Shown here piece after piece: positions 34,700 through 47,399 of a stretch of DNA of 64,000 bases. This DNA comes from Molossus alvarezi. Taxonomy: Eukaryota > Chordata > Mammalia > Chiroptera > Molossidae. The stretch spans positions 99,899,890 through 99,963,889 of the forward strand of contig CM073889.1 in the NCBI GenBank assembly GCA_037176705.1, written 5' to 3'. The notes under the pieces were generated by a model. The model ran no database searches, was not told where the DNA came from, and saw nothing but the letters and a program-made list of their open reading frames with translations. The translations under genes were made by a program, and so were the position numbers. Every line of letters begins with the position of its first letter. The stretch's first letter is position 1.

Positions 34700-37600
34700 G
34701 GAACAGCCCCGGGGATCACCCGTCCCTCAGAGCCTCGGTCTTTCCAGCGCATTGGGTGGGGCCTGTTGAGGGCCGTCGCTTGGCCCACCTTCCTTAGTCA
34801 AGCCGAGAGTGGACGTGTGCTCATCCCCTGGGAAGAACCGGGGCCCGCCTGGAGGACGGGACGAGCCAGAGGCGGAAAGATGGTTCCGCCGAAGCCGCGG
34901 TACTGGACCCACATCGGGCGCGCCCATAAGTGAATGAGCGGGCGAGTGGGCGGGGCCCTCGTAGTGGTAAACGGGGGTGGGGTCCGAGATGTAAATAAGC
35001 CCATGTAGGGGATCTGTGGGCATTACTACCAGGGTGAAGGATGCCAGGTAGTTTTGTTTAACCTGGATCTTGGTTCTCTTTTCGGTAAAAAATGCTGCTA
35101 ATAATACTTGCTGTGAACGATCCTTGTGAAGTCTAGAAGATAAGCTCGATGCCCCTTAATTGCTGGATTATCTTCCCCTGCATTTCCCCACTGTTAGGTG
35201 GAGTTGGTAGGCCGCCAGCATCTGCGCTGCAAAGGCTCTAATTAAACTGCGCGCTGCCCAAAACTTCTCTTTCACTGTCGGCACAACCAAATCTCTGCTG
35301 AAATATGGAACCCAACTAACCATGCACATCAAGTATTTATTAAGCACTTACTAAGTTAGGCAGGACGCACCATAAAACTAAAGTTGAAAAGAAAGTTAGG
35401 TCTCACGCAGGTAGTTGGTGGCAGGGACAAGACAGTTTTCTTGGCTCCCTGTTCTGCGCCCAGCCTGCTACGCTCCTTACTTCGTGAATTTCACTGGCAA
35501 CTTAAGCAGGAAAGGGGCACTAACAATGCAAATCAGTGTACAGGAAGTACCAAATGACCATTTCAAATAGTAAGAGCCCTTGAAGTATATGCATTCTTTT
35601 CAGAAATGAAAGCTTCCCTGAGGAAAATGTCTTCTGGAGAGAGATTTGGCCATTCCCTGAGTCCTACTAAATTTGGTTTTCCAGATGTCCTTTCAAAATC
35701 TCCTTCATGTCCACCATCTCTCTCCTTAAGCATAGAAATTCTTTTCTCATCGAAAAGTTGTGAGGAAGGGCATGAACCCTGGAGGTAGGCAAACTGTAGT
35801 TTTGAATTCAGCTCTGTTCCAAATCTGTGATCTTTGGCAAGTGCAACTTACCTGCAATGAATAGCTATTCAAATGTAGTTGTGTGATGATTAAATAAAAT
35901 CATAATATCACAGGGTTTTGGAGTTAAAATCAATAATGGTTAACATTTCTTCCCTTCTGTTGGCTTTATGTATTTATGTGAGACGAACCTACTCAGCAGA
36001 AATTCTTCAAAAATTCACCTTCAGGGTGTTTTATTCCATTGTCAGCTCTACTCACCCTTTTTAAAAAATAGCTTGTGAAACAGACCCAGGAAGCCAACTG
36101 ATGGAACTGTTCTACCTCCTAAGCCTATGCTTCCACATCCTGGAGCCACCAGGAATGATCATCTAGGCCTAAGGCAAAGGCTCTTCAATTTAGAAGTAGG
36201 AAGGCTGTTTCTAGGTCTTGGTCCTTCCTGCTGACAAAAGCCAGCCATTTTAATATGAAATGGTCTATAAAAAGCTACCCTGGGTCACAAATCATTTATC
36301 TTATGTGACCAGGATGTACATTTATTTGGGTATTCATCTGGGTGAGTAGAAATAGAAACAAAAGCAGGGCTGACTGAGATTCCAGAAGAATCTGCTATGG
36401 GAGTTAGGGTACAGCTGAAGGGTACAGTAGATGATATGCTTGAGGTTTAAGACCATCTCTCCAAAGTGTCAGACTTTGGGTCCCAGCTCTTCCATTTAGG
36501 AAACCTCTCAGGATCTGTAAGACTGAAGAAAGGGAAGGAGGGGCAATCTTGCTACCAGTGCAGCCCCCAAAGGGTTTAGAAATGTGAACATGCCTACTGT
36601 CCCTTCTGCTAGAAAAACCAAAGTGGGTCAAGACAGAAACTGAAGGCAGATGGAGTAGGGATTGCCGTGGCAACAATCAACTTGGAAATCCACTAGGCTA
36701 CTTTAAGACCTATCATCAGTAGATCCCTATTACACAAGTTACATTAAGTGAATCTTATTTTTATGTGGATAGATACTAAGTTTAACCCTTCATTACTCAT
36801 GACACTACAAAATCAATGAAATTAAAATCAATTCAGAATCTATTTAAAAGTACTTAACTGTACTAGAAAGATATAGGAAAAATGGTAATGGTGGTTGCTC
36901 CTGGAAAGAGAACCTGGAAGTCATGAGTGGAAAACTTAAATTTTACCATTACCTCTGTAGTTTGAATTTTTGAAAATATTTATCCATGTGTTGATTTTTC
37001 AAAAGATATAACTTATAGTCCATCTCTCTTATCAAATCAGGAAATCCTTTCCTGGTTACTCTAGCCCACAGGATATCACTCACCTAAATATTCTCTTGTG
37101 GTCAGAATGATATACATATGACTTCGCTTTGATTAATATTGATCTGTTACTTTAGTCTTGAGCAGATTTTTAGCTTCTCCTGTATGTATGTTTTGTTTCC
37201 CCATTTAGAGTGTACATTCCTGAAGGATAAGGAAAGTATCTAATTCTCAGTTGTCTTCCCGCATTCTTACCAAAGTACTAAGTAATTGAAGAAATGTGAA
37301 ATAACAGCATTTGTATAGCATACTGTGTTTGTCATAGGTCTGCAAGCATTCTACAGCTTTGCCACATCCTTCCAGTTTATAGTTGCCCTCAGTACAACTA
37401 TTGAGCATCTCTTCAGCATCTGATCTCTGTATTTTCTCATGCTGGTGGAATTAAGTTGCAGGGAGCATTGCTATCTTAGGGAAAGATCTAGTTATTTGCA
37501 ACTGAAAGGGCTGATTACATGAGATAACCTAAAAAAATTGTAAAGAACAAATGGGTGGGATTACTTTTGTTGTAAATCATAATAAAAAAAATTCAACACT

Positions 37601-37780
37601 AGCTGGATTTTTATCTCAATACAATGGAATTTTATGTTTTAAATGAACTTATAGTAAAGATGTGTACGCCTTCCTCTATAGGTACACACACATACACACA
37701 CTCATTCCTTATTCACATGCTAGTTTTTGTTGAAAATTAAAACTAACATCTGATAGAGACAAGAATAATGCATATACGAA
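34700..37780. other. SMAD2 5' flank, VES-free
   Basis: GC content falls after about 35.0 kb. A GC box (gggcggggcc) is at 34948-34957 and a YY1-like aaagatggttccgcc near 34876. No exon is recognised; ORFs here show no known protein. Confidence 0.5.
35780..35930 (+). repeat. MIR fragment
   Basis: gaaccctggaggtaggcaaa, ctttggcaagtgcaacttac and tgtgatgattaaataaaatc follow the MIR order. Confidence 0.65.
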
Positions 37781-37781
37781 A

Positions 37782-38028
37782 GCCCCAGCCAGTTTGGCTC
37801 AGTGGTTAGAGTGTCAGCCAGAGGACTGAAGTTTAGAAGGTTCAGTTCCAGTCAAGGTCATGTACTTGGGTTGCTGGTTCAGTCCCCAGTAGGGGTTGTG
37901 CAGGAGGCAACCAATTCATATGTCTCTTTCACACGGATATTTCTCTTTCACACTCCCTCCCTCCCTGCCCTCCCACTCTCTCTAAAAGTCAATGAAAAAG
38001 ATATCCTTGGGTGAGGATCAACAACAAT
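37782..38028 (+). repeat. VES SINE (palindrome-tail class, diverged)
   Basis: Head gccccagccagtttgg, tail tccttgggtgaggat followed by a (CAA)-rich tail. First SINE upstream of the SMAD2 promoter. Confidence 0.92.
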
Positions 38029-38029
38029 A

Positions 38030-38985
38030 AAAAAGTATATACAAGAAAAACGAATTGAATCCAGCAAGTATTTATCAGTTATCTGTTATGTGCCGATCAT
38101 AAAAGCATTGCTTGATTATGAAGGAAAACTCTTATTGTAAGGCCAAAATCACTCAAGAAAACAAACCATACAGGTAGGTTTTTTTGTTTTGTTTTAATTT
38201 AAAGAGAGAAAGACTGTGAGAGAAGTTGGCTCTGGATGAGAGAAAAGTATTTGGGGAAAACAAGTTCTATCTCCTCATTCTCTAGACAGCTGATAATATA
38301 TTTCTTGGCTATACATTTGAAAATGTAAATGATCATTGGATCAATTTATCATTAGATAGCTAATTCAATGAATGTCCAAATATCACTTGGAGTGTTATAA
38401 TACAATGCCAGTGCAATGAGTATTCCCATAAAGGCACTTAAATATTATCTTAAGATCTACATATTTGGAGGCGGGGAGAACAGGCCACTATCTAAACCCT
38501 AAAAGAACAAAGGTAGAAATGATTTAAAGTTCTGTTGTGAGGAGGCATAATTTGTTAGTCAAATGTCAACAGTAGGGCCTTATGCCTTGTTTGTAATTGT
38601 GTGTGACCATATTGACTGAGCCAGGCTGCCAGTAGGCAGGATAAGTGTGTGAAGGTATAATACTCTTGGGAAATTTCAAGCATATTAGCATAATTGTTCT
38701 GATGAAGACTGAAGAGCTTATTTAGCATAACTGACTAGACTAGACAATAGATGCATAATCAGCGCCCTAATGATTGAATTAATGAGCCTCAATTGTTTGT
38801 CCTTACTGTAAATAGTCCTCAGTTATGAAAAAGACATTTTGCTGAAGGAGTCTGACAGCTGATGAATGTCCAGAATATAATTAATGGTAGGAGAGAGCCA
38901 ATTACTACAATGGTGTATTTCAAGGGGTGAATTACATAGCTACGTGGAGGTTTCATATCACCTTCTCTTTGCCTTTGTACAGTCA
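38030..38985. other. Unassigned intergenic sequence
   Basis: AT-rich, with no gene or confident repeat. Confidence 0.5.
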
Positions 38986-39062
38986 TGGAGCTTGATCAGT
39001 ATTCTTATTTTGAGGCTAAGGAAACCAAGGACTAGACTTCTCCAAAGTTCTGTGGCCACTTA
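38985..39062 (+). repeat. MIR fragment
   Basis: attttgaggctaaggaaacc followed by aaagttctgtggccacttag matches the MIR core. Confidence 0.5.
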
Positions 39063-39064
39063 GT

Positions 39065-39615
39065 GTCAGGGGTTATACGAATAGTGGCTACAGTTTCTGC
39101 TCTGGGACTGCTCACTAACTCTTCTACCTGTCCCTGGTCTGCACCCTCATGCCTGCCTTTGCTACTCTCTTCAATCTTCCTGTTCCCATTAATTTATGTC
39201 CTAACAAACTATTTCAGTCAAAATAGTGGCAAATTTCCTATTCACACCAAAACCCCCAACACTAAACATGTCTATCTCTAGGTTCATCCTTCCAGTGATG
39301 TTTTGCGAAAGATCTGATCCTCCTCCTAGAGAAGGCTTTTTCTTCTGCCTATTCTTTGTTCCCTTGACCACCCAGTCTAGATTAGCATCCCACCCATACA
39401 CCAGTCACACTATCATATCACCTTTTACATTTTTCTTTAAAACTGTTACCACTATCTGGAATTATCATGCTCATTTATTTCTGTGCAGATTTATCATTTG
39501 TTACCATTCCCTACTGAATGTAGGCACAACAAGAGCAGGAAACGTCTTCTTCACCAAAGTATCCCTAATTCAAACATACATGGAGGCACTCAATAAATAT
39601 TTTTGAATGGATGGA
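39065..39615 (+). repeat. L2 LINE 3' end
   Basis: Ends with ctactgaatgtaggcacaac, aggaaacgtcttcttcacc and ggcactcaataaatattttt, the L2 terminus. The ORF inside is LINE debris. Confidence 0.6.
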
Positions 39616-39659
39616 TAATTTTTACTTAAGTTCACTCAAACTCTTCTCCTGTTCTTCTT

Positions 39660-40310
39660 TGTGGGTGTCTTAGCCCAATTTCCTAGAAAACAGAGCCTGA
39701 TGCAAGGATTAAGGGCTGATGCTTCACTTAGGATGTATTATCCCAAAGCAGCAACAGTGAGGGAAAAGGCAAGGAAGAATGGGAAGCAATGTGTGATGTG
39801 TTACTGTGATAACCAATGCTAATGACAAACCTGGAAGAGTAACAGCCAGTCTCTTAACAGATGTAACCACTTGGCCACACAGGACATCTTCATACAGAAT
39901 ATATGGAGTAATCATGCTTTGGAACAATCTGAGGAAGGGAGGAACTTTATGTCCCCTGTTTCCTGTTGGTCAAAGGTTGTCCCACAGGAAGTTAACATTC
40001 CCACACTGCCCAGAAGTGTTATCCATATTCTCTGATAGCCACTCAGAAAGCCAGGTACCCTGCCCTAGAGTCCATAAGTGCTGAGAGGAAACTATGGGTC
40101 TGTGGCTGGTCAACCTCGGACAGTCTAACCAAATGGGATTTATCTAAGTCACTCATGGTGGTAGCTGAAACAGAGCAAAGGGCCACAGGTCCCAGAGATG
40201 CTGAAGCCCAGAAAATCTGAGAAGACACATACACTGAGCCTGATATAGAGTAATTGTTACCACAGCAAAGATAGGACCAGATCTGTACCCGGCACATTCT
40301 ACAATAGTGC
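39660..40310. repeat. Old interspersed repeat, family not named
   Basis: Moderately repetitive-looking text (cctagaaaacagagcctgat, gtgataaccaatgctaatga). I could not identify the family or strand. Confidence 0.35.
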
Positions 40311-40910
40311 TATTTAAATTTTTGTTGAATAAATGAATGCATGCATAAGTGGCATTATCATCTACTGACTTACTTAAGCTGAAAACTTGGAGTCATCCAT
40401 GATCTTTTTTCTTCCTTTATTCCTATATATTGAAATGAGGACAAAATTCTTTTGGACTCTAACTTCATAATACATAATACATCTCAGATCCAATACCTCC
40501 TCTCCAAGCTCATTGCTTTGATTCAGACCTTTGTCATCTTTCATTGGAAGTATTGCTATATCTACTTAATTGGTCTTCTTATATTTAGTCTTGCTCCCCT
40601 GTAATTCATTCTTCTCCCTGCTGCCAGGATTTTTTTAATAGCATATTTTCTCATTGCAAATCTGATGTTACTATCTTGATCAAATTGTTTTTGTTTTTGT
40701 TTTTCAGGATAGAATCAAGACTCTTCAGCATGCCTAAAAGATTCTTCATGAGCTATCCTAGTCTAGTCTCTCTAGCTTTACACCTTACCACTCCCTACCT
40801 TACTCCTACCCCAGCCAGACTGAACCCCTGGCAATTTTTCCAGTACACCATGCTCTCTCATTTCTCATGCTCTTTGTTCTGCCTGGAATGCATTTGTGCC
40901 TGATGAACCT
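40310..40910 (+). repeat. L2 LINE fragment
   Basis: aacttggagtcatccatgatc, ctgctgccaggattttttta, gagctatcctagtctagtctc and ctttgttctgcctggaatgc occur in L2 order. A short piece before it ends ttgttgaataaatgaatgca. Confidence 0.7.
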
Positions 40911-40925
40911 GTATTTATGTAGCCC

Positions 40926-40970
40926 CATTCATCCATTCATCCATCCATCCATCCATCCACCCACCCATCC
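40926..40970. repeat. (CATC)n microsatellite
   Basis: About 11 imperfect units of catc/catt/cacc. Confidence 0.9.
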
Positions 40971-40974
40971 AGTA

Positions 40975-41545
40975 TTCTTTGTAATAGCTAGGGTTCTTTG
41001 TTGCAAGCAACAACAAAAATTGACATTGCTGATTTAAGAAGGGAATTTGTTGAAAAGATACTGGGAGGCTGACAAATGCTGGGAAGGCTGCAGAAATGGG
41101 CTTTGACAATAAGCAAAAACAAGGAAGTCTAGGCCGCTTCTAGGATCACAGCCAAAATCACAGTATAGCAGGTTGAAGGAGGTGGCCATTGCTGCCACCA
41201 CCATTAAACATAGGGTACCTCAATTTACACTTCCAATTCAGTGGCACTGGACAATGGTAGCACTCACCACTGACATTACCAGCAGTGTTCCTGGAACCAG
41301 ATGTCACTGCAGTACCTGTTATTACCACCAAGATGGATTCTCCACCAAACCTACTTTGTATTACCAGAGCTCGCTCTTTGAAGCTGGGGCAGATCCATTA
41401 GGTTTACCAAGTTCAGCATATGTTTTTTGCTGTAGTTGCAGGCAGGGCTGGGAGAGTAAGGAGCTGACATTTTTCTGCTTTTATATTGTAATTGGGATCT
41501 GCTTCTTGCCAGTAATCATTAGATTACTTTAAGCAAGATCAAGGG
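40975..41545. repeat. Old interspersed repeat, family not named
   Basis: gttgcaagcaacaacaaaaa.. gaagggaatttgttgaaaag resembles a common mammalian repeat. Family unassigned. Confidence 0.4.
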
Positions 41546-41689
41546 GATCAGATGCTGGTGAACCCCCAAATGACAAATGTCCACTATGTTCTCAAATTCG
41601 CTCAACAAGCAAATTGTACATTTACCTGTGCCAAGTTCTCTGAAGCACTAGGGATACAAAAATGAATAAGGTGAGCACTTCACACCCAA

Positions 41690-42370
41690 TGGGATATCTA
41701 TGGTCAAAAAGACAGAAAATAACAAATGTTGGCAAGGACATAGAGAAATTGATGGGAGGAATATAAAAGGGTACATTCACTTTGGAAAACAGTTTGGCAG
41801 TTCCTCACAAGATTAAACACAGTAATCAGATGACTTGGGAATTCCACTTGTAGGTATACACCCAAGAGAAATGCCAACATATGTCCATTCAAAATCTTGT
41901 ACACGAACATTCATAGGAGCATTGTTCATCCATAGCCCAAAGTGGAAACAACTCAAATGCCCATCAACTGATGGATGGACAAATTGTGTCACTCATACAA
42001 TGGGATATTATTTGGCCATGAAAAGGAATGAAGTTCTGAAACATGCCACCACATGGATGAATCTTGGAAACATTGTGCTAAGTGAAAAAAGCCAGTCACA
42101 AGAGATCACATACTATATGATTCCACTTGAAACATCAAGAACAGGCAAATCTGTAAGGATAAAAAGGTTAGTGGTAGCTAAGTCTGGGAATGAAGGAGGG
42201 CAGGATGGGGAATAACTGCTAATGGGTACAGGGTTTCTTTCTACAGTAATAAAAATGTTCTAAAATTATATTGTGATGATTATATAAATTTATAACCTAA
42301 AAACTATTGAATTGTATACTTTGAATAGGTGACTTGTGTGGTAGGTGGATTATATCTCAATAAAGCTGTT
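41690..42370 (+). repeat. L1 3' end
   Basis: Clear L1M 3' sequence: aaatgttggcaaggacatag, aaacagtttggcagttcctc, cttgtaggtatacacccaag, gccatgaaaaggaatgaag, ending near tatctcaataaagctgttt. Non-coding by stops. Confidence 0.88.
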
Positions 42371-42539
42371 TTTAAGATATGAATAAGAGGAAAGGCTCCC
42401 TTTCCTCAAGGAGCTGAGGTGCTTATGGGACAGCAAACGATGAACAAGAAAACAATAGATTCCAATTAATGGCAAGCCTCTTTCTCACTCCTACCTCTTC
42501 TTTCTTCATTTCTCAAGAGGAAATAGGTCTCCTCCTTCC

Positions 42540-42770
42540 TGTTACAGCAGTTATACTTTTTTATTGTCTTTCTCCGAAAAGTGAGATCCTTGAGGTAGTA
42601 GTTAGGTCTGTGTCTTTGAACTTTGGATCACCAGGATTAGATGCAGAGCCTGGCATACAGTAAGCTTACAATAGTTGTCTGTTGAATGGTGACTAAATGA
42701 CAGAGCCAGGACTAGAACATGGGTCTCCTAAACCCCAGGTCAGCACTCCTTCCCACTGCATCAATCGCAT
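42540..42770 (+). repeat. L2/MIR fragments
   Basis: agatgcagagcctggcatac, ttgtctgttgaatggtgact, then cagagccaggactagaacat and caggtcagcactccttccc, an L2 tail adjoining a MIR-like piece. Confidence 0.55.
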
Positions 42771-43199
42771 TGGTGCCTGAAATGAAAACTCAGATCCAAC
42801 AGCTAGCCAGACAGAAGTCTACACAAAAACCATCTTGTCAGTTTTCAGGTATGTGTTTATGTTTTACACTACAAATGTGATTTTGCTGTTTCCTTCCTAA
42901 TTATGCTGTGTCCTTTGCATAATCTTTCCACTCACCTCATTTACAGCTCCCTCCCTTGAGTTCATCAGGCAGCATCAGCTTTGTTGGCATCTTTAGCATC
43001 TTGTCATTGTGACTTCTCACCCATCAGCTGGTCAGCAGTGAGTGGGACTTCCTTGCCTATGTAAGCAGGATTTCAAAGGCCAATTTAAGAGATTTGGTTT
43101 TCTACTTAACCAAGAAGTATCAAGTACAACTATTACAAGTAAAGATTATTTAGAAAAATATTTTTCACAGTCAATTGAGGTATAACTTTAAAACAAATA

Positions 43200-43960
43200 T
43201 TCTCTACTTTTTTAAAACAGCTTTATTAAGATATAATTCACATAATATACAATTTGCTCATTTAAACTATACAATTTAATGGTTTAATATATCCACAAAG
43301 CTATGCAACTATCGTCACAATCTAATTTTAGAACATTTTCATGATTCTCAAAATAAACCCCTTACTGTTAGTATTCGTTCTCCATTGCTCCTTTCCCTTA
43401 CCCCAGCCCTAGCCAACCACTGATCTACTTTTTTTTTTTCTTTTATAGATTTGCCTATTCTGGATGTTTTATGAAAATGGAATTATATATTATGTGGCCT
43501 TTTGTGACCGGCTTTCATTTAGCGTAAAATTTTCGAGGTCCACCCATACAGTAGCATGTCTCAGTAATTCATTCCTATTTGTGACCTTATAATACTCCAT
43601 TGTATGGATATGCTACATTTTGTTTATCCATTTATCAGTTGATGTTGATGAGCACTTGAGCTATTAGCTATTAAGAGTAAGGCTGCTAGCCCGCGGCGGG
43701 TGTGGCTCACTGGTTGAGCGTTGACCCAAGAGGGTCGCTGGTTCAATTCCCCGGTCAGGGCACATGCCCAGGTTGTGGGCCCAATCTCCAGTGGGGGGCA
43801 TGCAGGAGGCAGCCAATTGATGTTCTCTCTCATCGTTTCTATCTCTCCCGCTCCCCTTTCTCTCTCAAATCAATAAAGAAAAAAATTTTTTTTAAAGAGT
43901 AAGGCTGCTATAAACATTCATGTGTAAGTTTCTCTGTTGCTTTCTACTTTATAACTTTAT
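43200..43960 (-). repeat. L1 3' end, antisense, interrupted
   Basis: cagctttattaagatataat, ttctggatgttttatgaaaa, tactccattgtatggatatg, taaggctgctataaacattc. Split by the VES at 43689-43895. Confidence 0.85.
43689..43895 (+). repeat. VES SINE (ATCAATAAA-tail class)
   Basis: Head gcccgcggcgggtgtgg, tail caaatcaataaag. Perfect duplication agagtaaggctgct at 43674-43687 and about 43897-43910. Confidence 0.96.
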
Positions 43961-44234
43961 AATTTCCCTCTTCTGATTCTCTGTGACTAAGTATGCTGCC
44001 TATCAGTTTACAAGATTCTGCCAGGCTTTTTATAAAGGATTATTAATGGGTGTTGGAGGCCCAGCAAACACAACATACTGCTATTGGAATTTGTTGTCCA
44101 TATATAAAATATTTCACAGCACTGATGAAACAGTTATGTCTGCAATAACATTTTGTGACTTTTATTCAAAGATGTCAAGGACCCAAGTTCTCTATTCATT
44201 CAGAGTGCTCCTGTGGAATCTACTTGTATTAGAG

Positions 44235-44620
44235 ACGTGCACTGGGAAGAGAAGGAATAGGGCATAGTCCTTTCCCTGTAGGTTCTTCTATTCTGTTAGA
44301 GGAGACAGCCATGGGGGAGGCAGCTCATCTGATCTTGGAGATCGGGGCAGACTTCCCAGAAGAAGAGGCAACTGTAGCTAGGATGATACTGCTGAGAATT
44401 AGCTAAGCAAAGAGTCAAGAAAGCAAAGGAAACCGTGCAAAAGCCTGAATGTTGGAGGAACATGTCTGCATGAGAAGAAGGAAGGAAAAGAGGTGGGGGA
44501 GGGGCAACAGGAGGTGAGGAAAGAGATGAACAAGTAAAGAGGAGCCACACCATTCAAGGCTTTGAAGGTCAAGCTAAAGGAAAGATCCGCAGCTTAAAGG
44601 GGAAGTGTTCAAAATTAAGC
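44235..44620 (-). repeat. L2 LINE fragment, antisense (probable)
   Basis: gcagacttcccagaagaaga, catgtctgcatgagaagaag and caccattcaaggctttgaag resemble antisense L2 text. Moderate. Confidence 0.45.
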
Positions 44621-44624
44621 AGAA

Positions 44625-45960
44625 TCAAATGTTCACTGAATGCTTGACCCTCTTAAACACAAGAGCTTGTTGGAAATGTACAGTATGAAAAAGAATTCCT
44701 GAATTGCTACTTTTCAATCTTGTTAGAAGCAAATATGTTTCTTAATCAATAATTTTCAAATGTGATATCAACTTGTAAGAAAAAAGTATTGTTTTAAATT
44801 ATTTTATTATTTAATAAATGTGGGGTTAGCCCCTCCTATTAACAAGTGATTAGTCTGATCTCTGAGGCTATAAAATGTTTACTGCTTGGTTCCTCACTTC
44901 TAGGCAATAAGTGGTAAATCAAGTAAGATGTGAAGAAAGAAAAAAATACATTTATATTTTACATATTATATGCATTTAATGAATTACTTATTCAAATAAG
45001 CACCACAAATAATTCCAAGAGTATCAGGACTAGTTTCTCTCATTAGCACAATTATAATTAATACATTTTTTAAACTAGCCCTACCCAGGCCTTCACCTAA
45101 GAATCTTTTAAATATTTTTGCTTTGGAAATCCTTGTATCCTCTGGTCCAATTCTGAATGGACCACTGGAAGTATAATAAGCATTTATAAACATTGCAGGC
45201 AAAAATACTACTTTGTGGGCTTTGTGGTAAGTATTGTGAACTTCCAGTTCAACTGGGAACATAGGAGGTGGAGTGGAAAAGGTTGGGGAGAGAAAGAGAG
45301 TGACTGTATGGCTAGCCTTATTGTACAGGGCTCTTAATGTATATTATTTAATATTCAAATGACCCCAGAAAAAATAAATTTTTCTTATAAACAGCAAAAG
45401 TCCCCATGGAGGTAAACTATCATGCCTAAGATCAACCAGCCACAGTGGTCATTTCCAATTGTGGTAAAAAAAAGAAAAAAATTCCACACTAAGTGCAAAC
45501 CTGTGGGCAACCTTCTAATTCGCCTGGGCAGGAATGAGACTGGGTTCTCCCATAACTGGCCTTTGGAGTCTAGTTTGCATATCTGCTCTTTAGCTCTGGT
45601 GAAGGCAATGAAAAGACCTAAGACCTGGAGTCTGGACACTGCAACCACCAGGGAAATGAGGGTGTATCTCTTTTGGGCCTTGGTTCTACTTCCTGGATTG
45701 GATCCCCAAGACCAGGCTGGCTGCATCCTAGGGTGTGGGGACTCGGGGAGTGTGTGTGCATGGGCATGAGGGAGGACAAGAGTTGCAGCTGGGGGCAATG
45801 TACTTTAGCCTGGATACAGGAGCAATGAGGCAAGTGGCCAAAGGTGCTGAAGGTAGAAATGTCCCCAGTAAGGAGTTACTAAAGACAGGGCGACAGCCAG
45901 GCTTAATGATGCAGGGGAATTTCTACTGCACTGTTTCAGCAGAACTTTGCTGGAGAAGCA
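44625..45960. other. Unassigned intergenic sequence
   Basis: No gene recognised. The block 45310-45450 may contain a MIR-like piece. A long ORF on each strand at 45.4-45.8 kb has no recognisable protein. Confidence 0.45.
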
Positions 45961-45974
45961 CATTCCCTAGAATG

Positions 45975-46560
45975 GAGAGTCACTCATTCCAAAATATTTA
46001 CTGAGCAGATACAATGGGTCAGGCACTATCTAGACACTAGAAAACAGCAAATGGCAGTAAACAAAACAAAAATCTCTTCTCTCAGCTACTGCACTCTAGA
46101 TGGGAATTGCATGGGAGTAGAGTAGAAAATAAGGAAAATGGTAGTAAATATAAGGGGCTGTTAAGTTTGGTGGCAAGAAATAAAGTAGGGAAGGGGAATT
46201 GACACATGCTGGATTGGGGGTGGAGGGCTGTTCGCAGTTTTCAGTAGGTTAGAAAAATTCATACTTGCAGACAGTAAAGATCTGGGGAAGGAGGTTCTCA
46301 GGCAGTGCGGAGAGTGAGTACAAGACCTGGGGCAGAAGCATATTGGGCAGGCCACTCAAGGCAACAAGGACGAACAGCATGGGCAAAAGGGGGAGGGTGT
46401 CGGAAGGGGCTGTTTTCGAGACTTGCCTCTTAGTGTAAGATGAGCACTTCCTGCACAGTCAGCTATGAGGTTCCAGGCTAGAATAAGGAGAGAGATGGTT
46501 AGCCAGGGCTGGTTTTTTGCCATGTGAAATTAAAGAATTGAGAGGGGCAATGCTGAGGAG
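45975..46560 (-). repeat. L2 LINE 3' end, antisense
   Basis: Starts with the reverse complement of the L2 tail (aaaatatttactgagcaga, gtcaggcactatctagacac) and continues with actgcactctagatggga and ttctcaggcagtgcggaga in L2 order. Confidence 0.7.
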
Positions 46561-46574
46561 TAATTACAATGATG

Positions 46575-46791
46575 GATTGTTTCAGTTATCGTTGTATAAC
46601 CAACCACCTCATAACACAGTGGTGTAAAACTGCCAAGGATTCTGTGTGTCAGGAATCGGGGCAGGACCCAGTGGACGACTTGTCTCTATTCCATGATGTC
46701 TGGAGTCTCGGCTGGGCCACCTGAAGTTTGTGGGGGTTTTTATCCTCATCTGAGAACATTGTTTTCCATTTTTTGTTCAGATAGAGTAGGA

Positions 46792-46857
<66 letters not shown>

Positions 46858-47260
46858 TCGATGTGAAAGGGACACAAAACATCGATGTGAAAGGGACACA
46901 TCGAGCAACTGCCACCCACACAACCCAACCAGGGCCGGGGACAAACTGCAACCGAGGTACGTGCCCTTAGCGGGAACTGAACCTGGGTCTCTCCAGACCG
47001 CAGGCCAACACTCTAACCGCTGAGCCAAACCGGCCAGGGCGACCACCTGAAGTTTGGAGGGTGGGCTGACTGAGTTTATACTGGCATTGCCTGGAGGCAT
47101 TTTCACTCATATATCTGGCAGGTGATGTTGGCTGTTGGCCAGCACACCTACACATGGTCTTTTTATGCAGTCCAGCTTCCTCACAGCCCAGAGGCCTCAG
47201 ATAGCCTACATGAGAGCTCACGGTGAGTGTTCTAAGAGACAAAGTGGCAGCTGCCAGTGT
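46575..47260. repeat. Interspersed repeat, family not named, interrupted by VES
   Basis: ttatcgttgtataaccaacc, tgtgtgtcaggaatcgggg, then after the SINE tggaggcattttcactcat and atagcctacatgagagc. A known repeat type whose name I cannot give. Confidence 0.5.
46740..47040 (-). repeat. VES SINE (palindrome-tail class) with expanded GA block
   Basis: Tail atcctcatctgagaa. GA microsatellite of about 58 bp at 46796-46853. A 23-24 bp unit (aacatcgatgtgaaaggg...) is tandemly duplicated at about 46853-46901. Head ends ccggccagggc. Duplication ccacctgaagtttg at 46717-46730 and 47043-47056. Confidence 0.95.
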
Positions 47261-47399
47261 CTTAAGGTCTAGTTATGGAAATTGGCACAGTATCACTTTT
47301 ACCATAATCTGTTCGCACACTTGCAGAGTCCAGGTTCAAGGAAAGGAAACATAGGCCCCACCTCTTGGTGGGAGAAATGATGTTTAAAGTACAAGACTA

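Noticed and set aside
33632..34769. Long ORFs of up to 177 codons on both strands of the CpG island
   Set aside because: Low-complexity Pro/Ala/Gly/Arg frames caused by high GC content. They overlap on both strands and resemble no known protein.
34335..34933. Plus-strand coding gene divergent from SMAD2
   Set aside because: The ORFs there are GC-driven and unlike any protein I know. A non-coding divergent transcript remains possible and is listed as a finding.
45385..45833. ORFs of 115-137 codons on both strands at 45.4-45.8 kb
   Set aside because: No family resemblance, overlapping opposite-strand frames, and no splice or promoter context.
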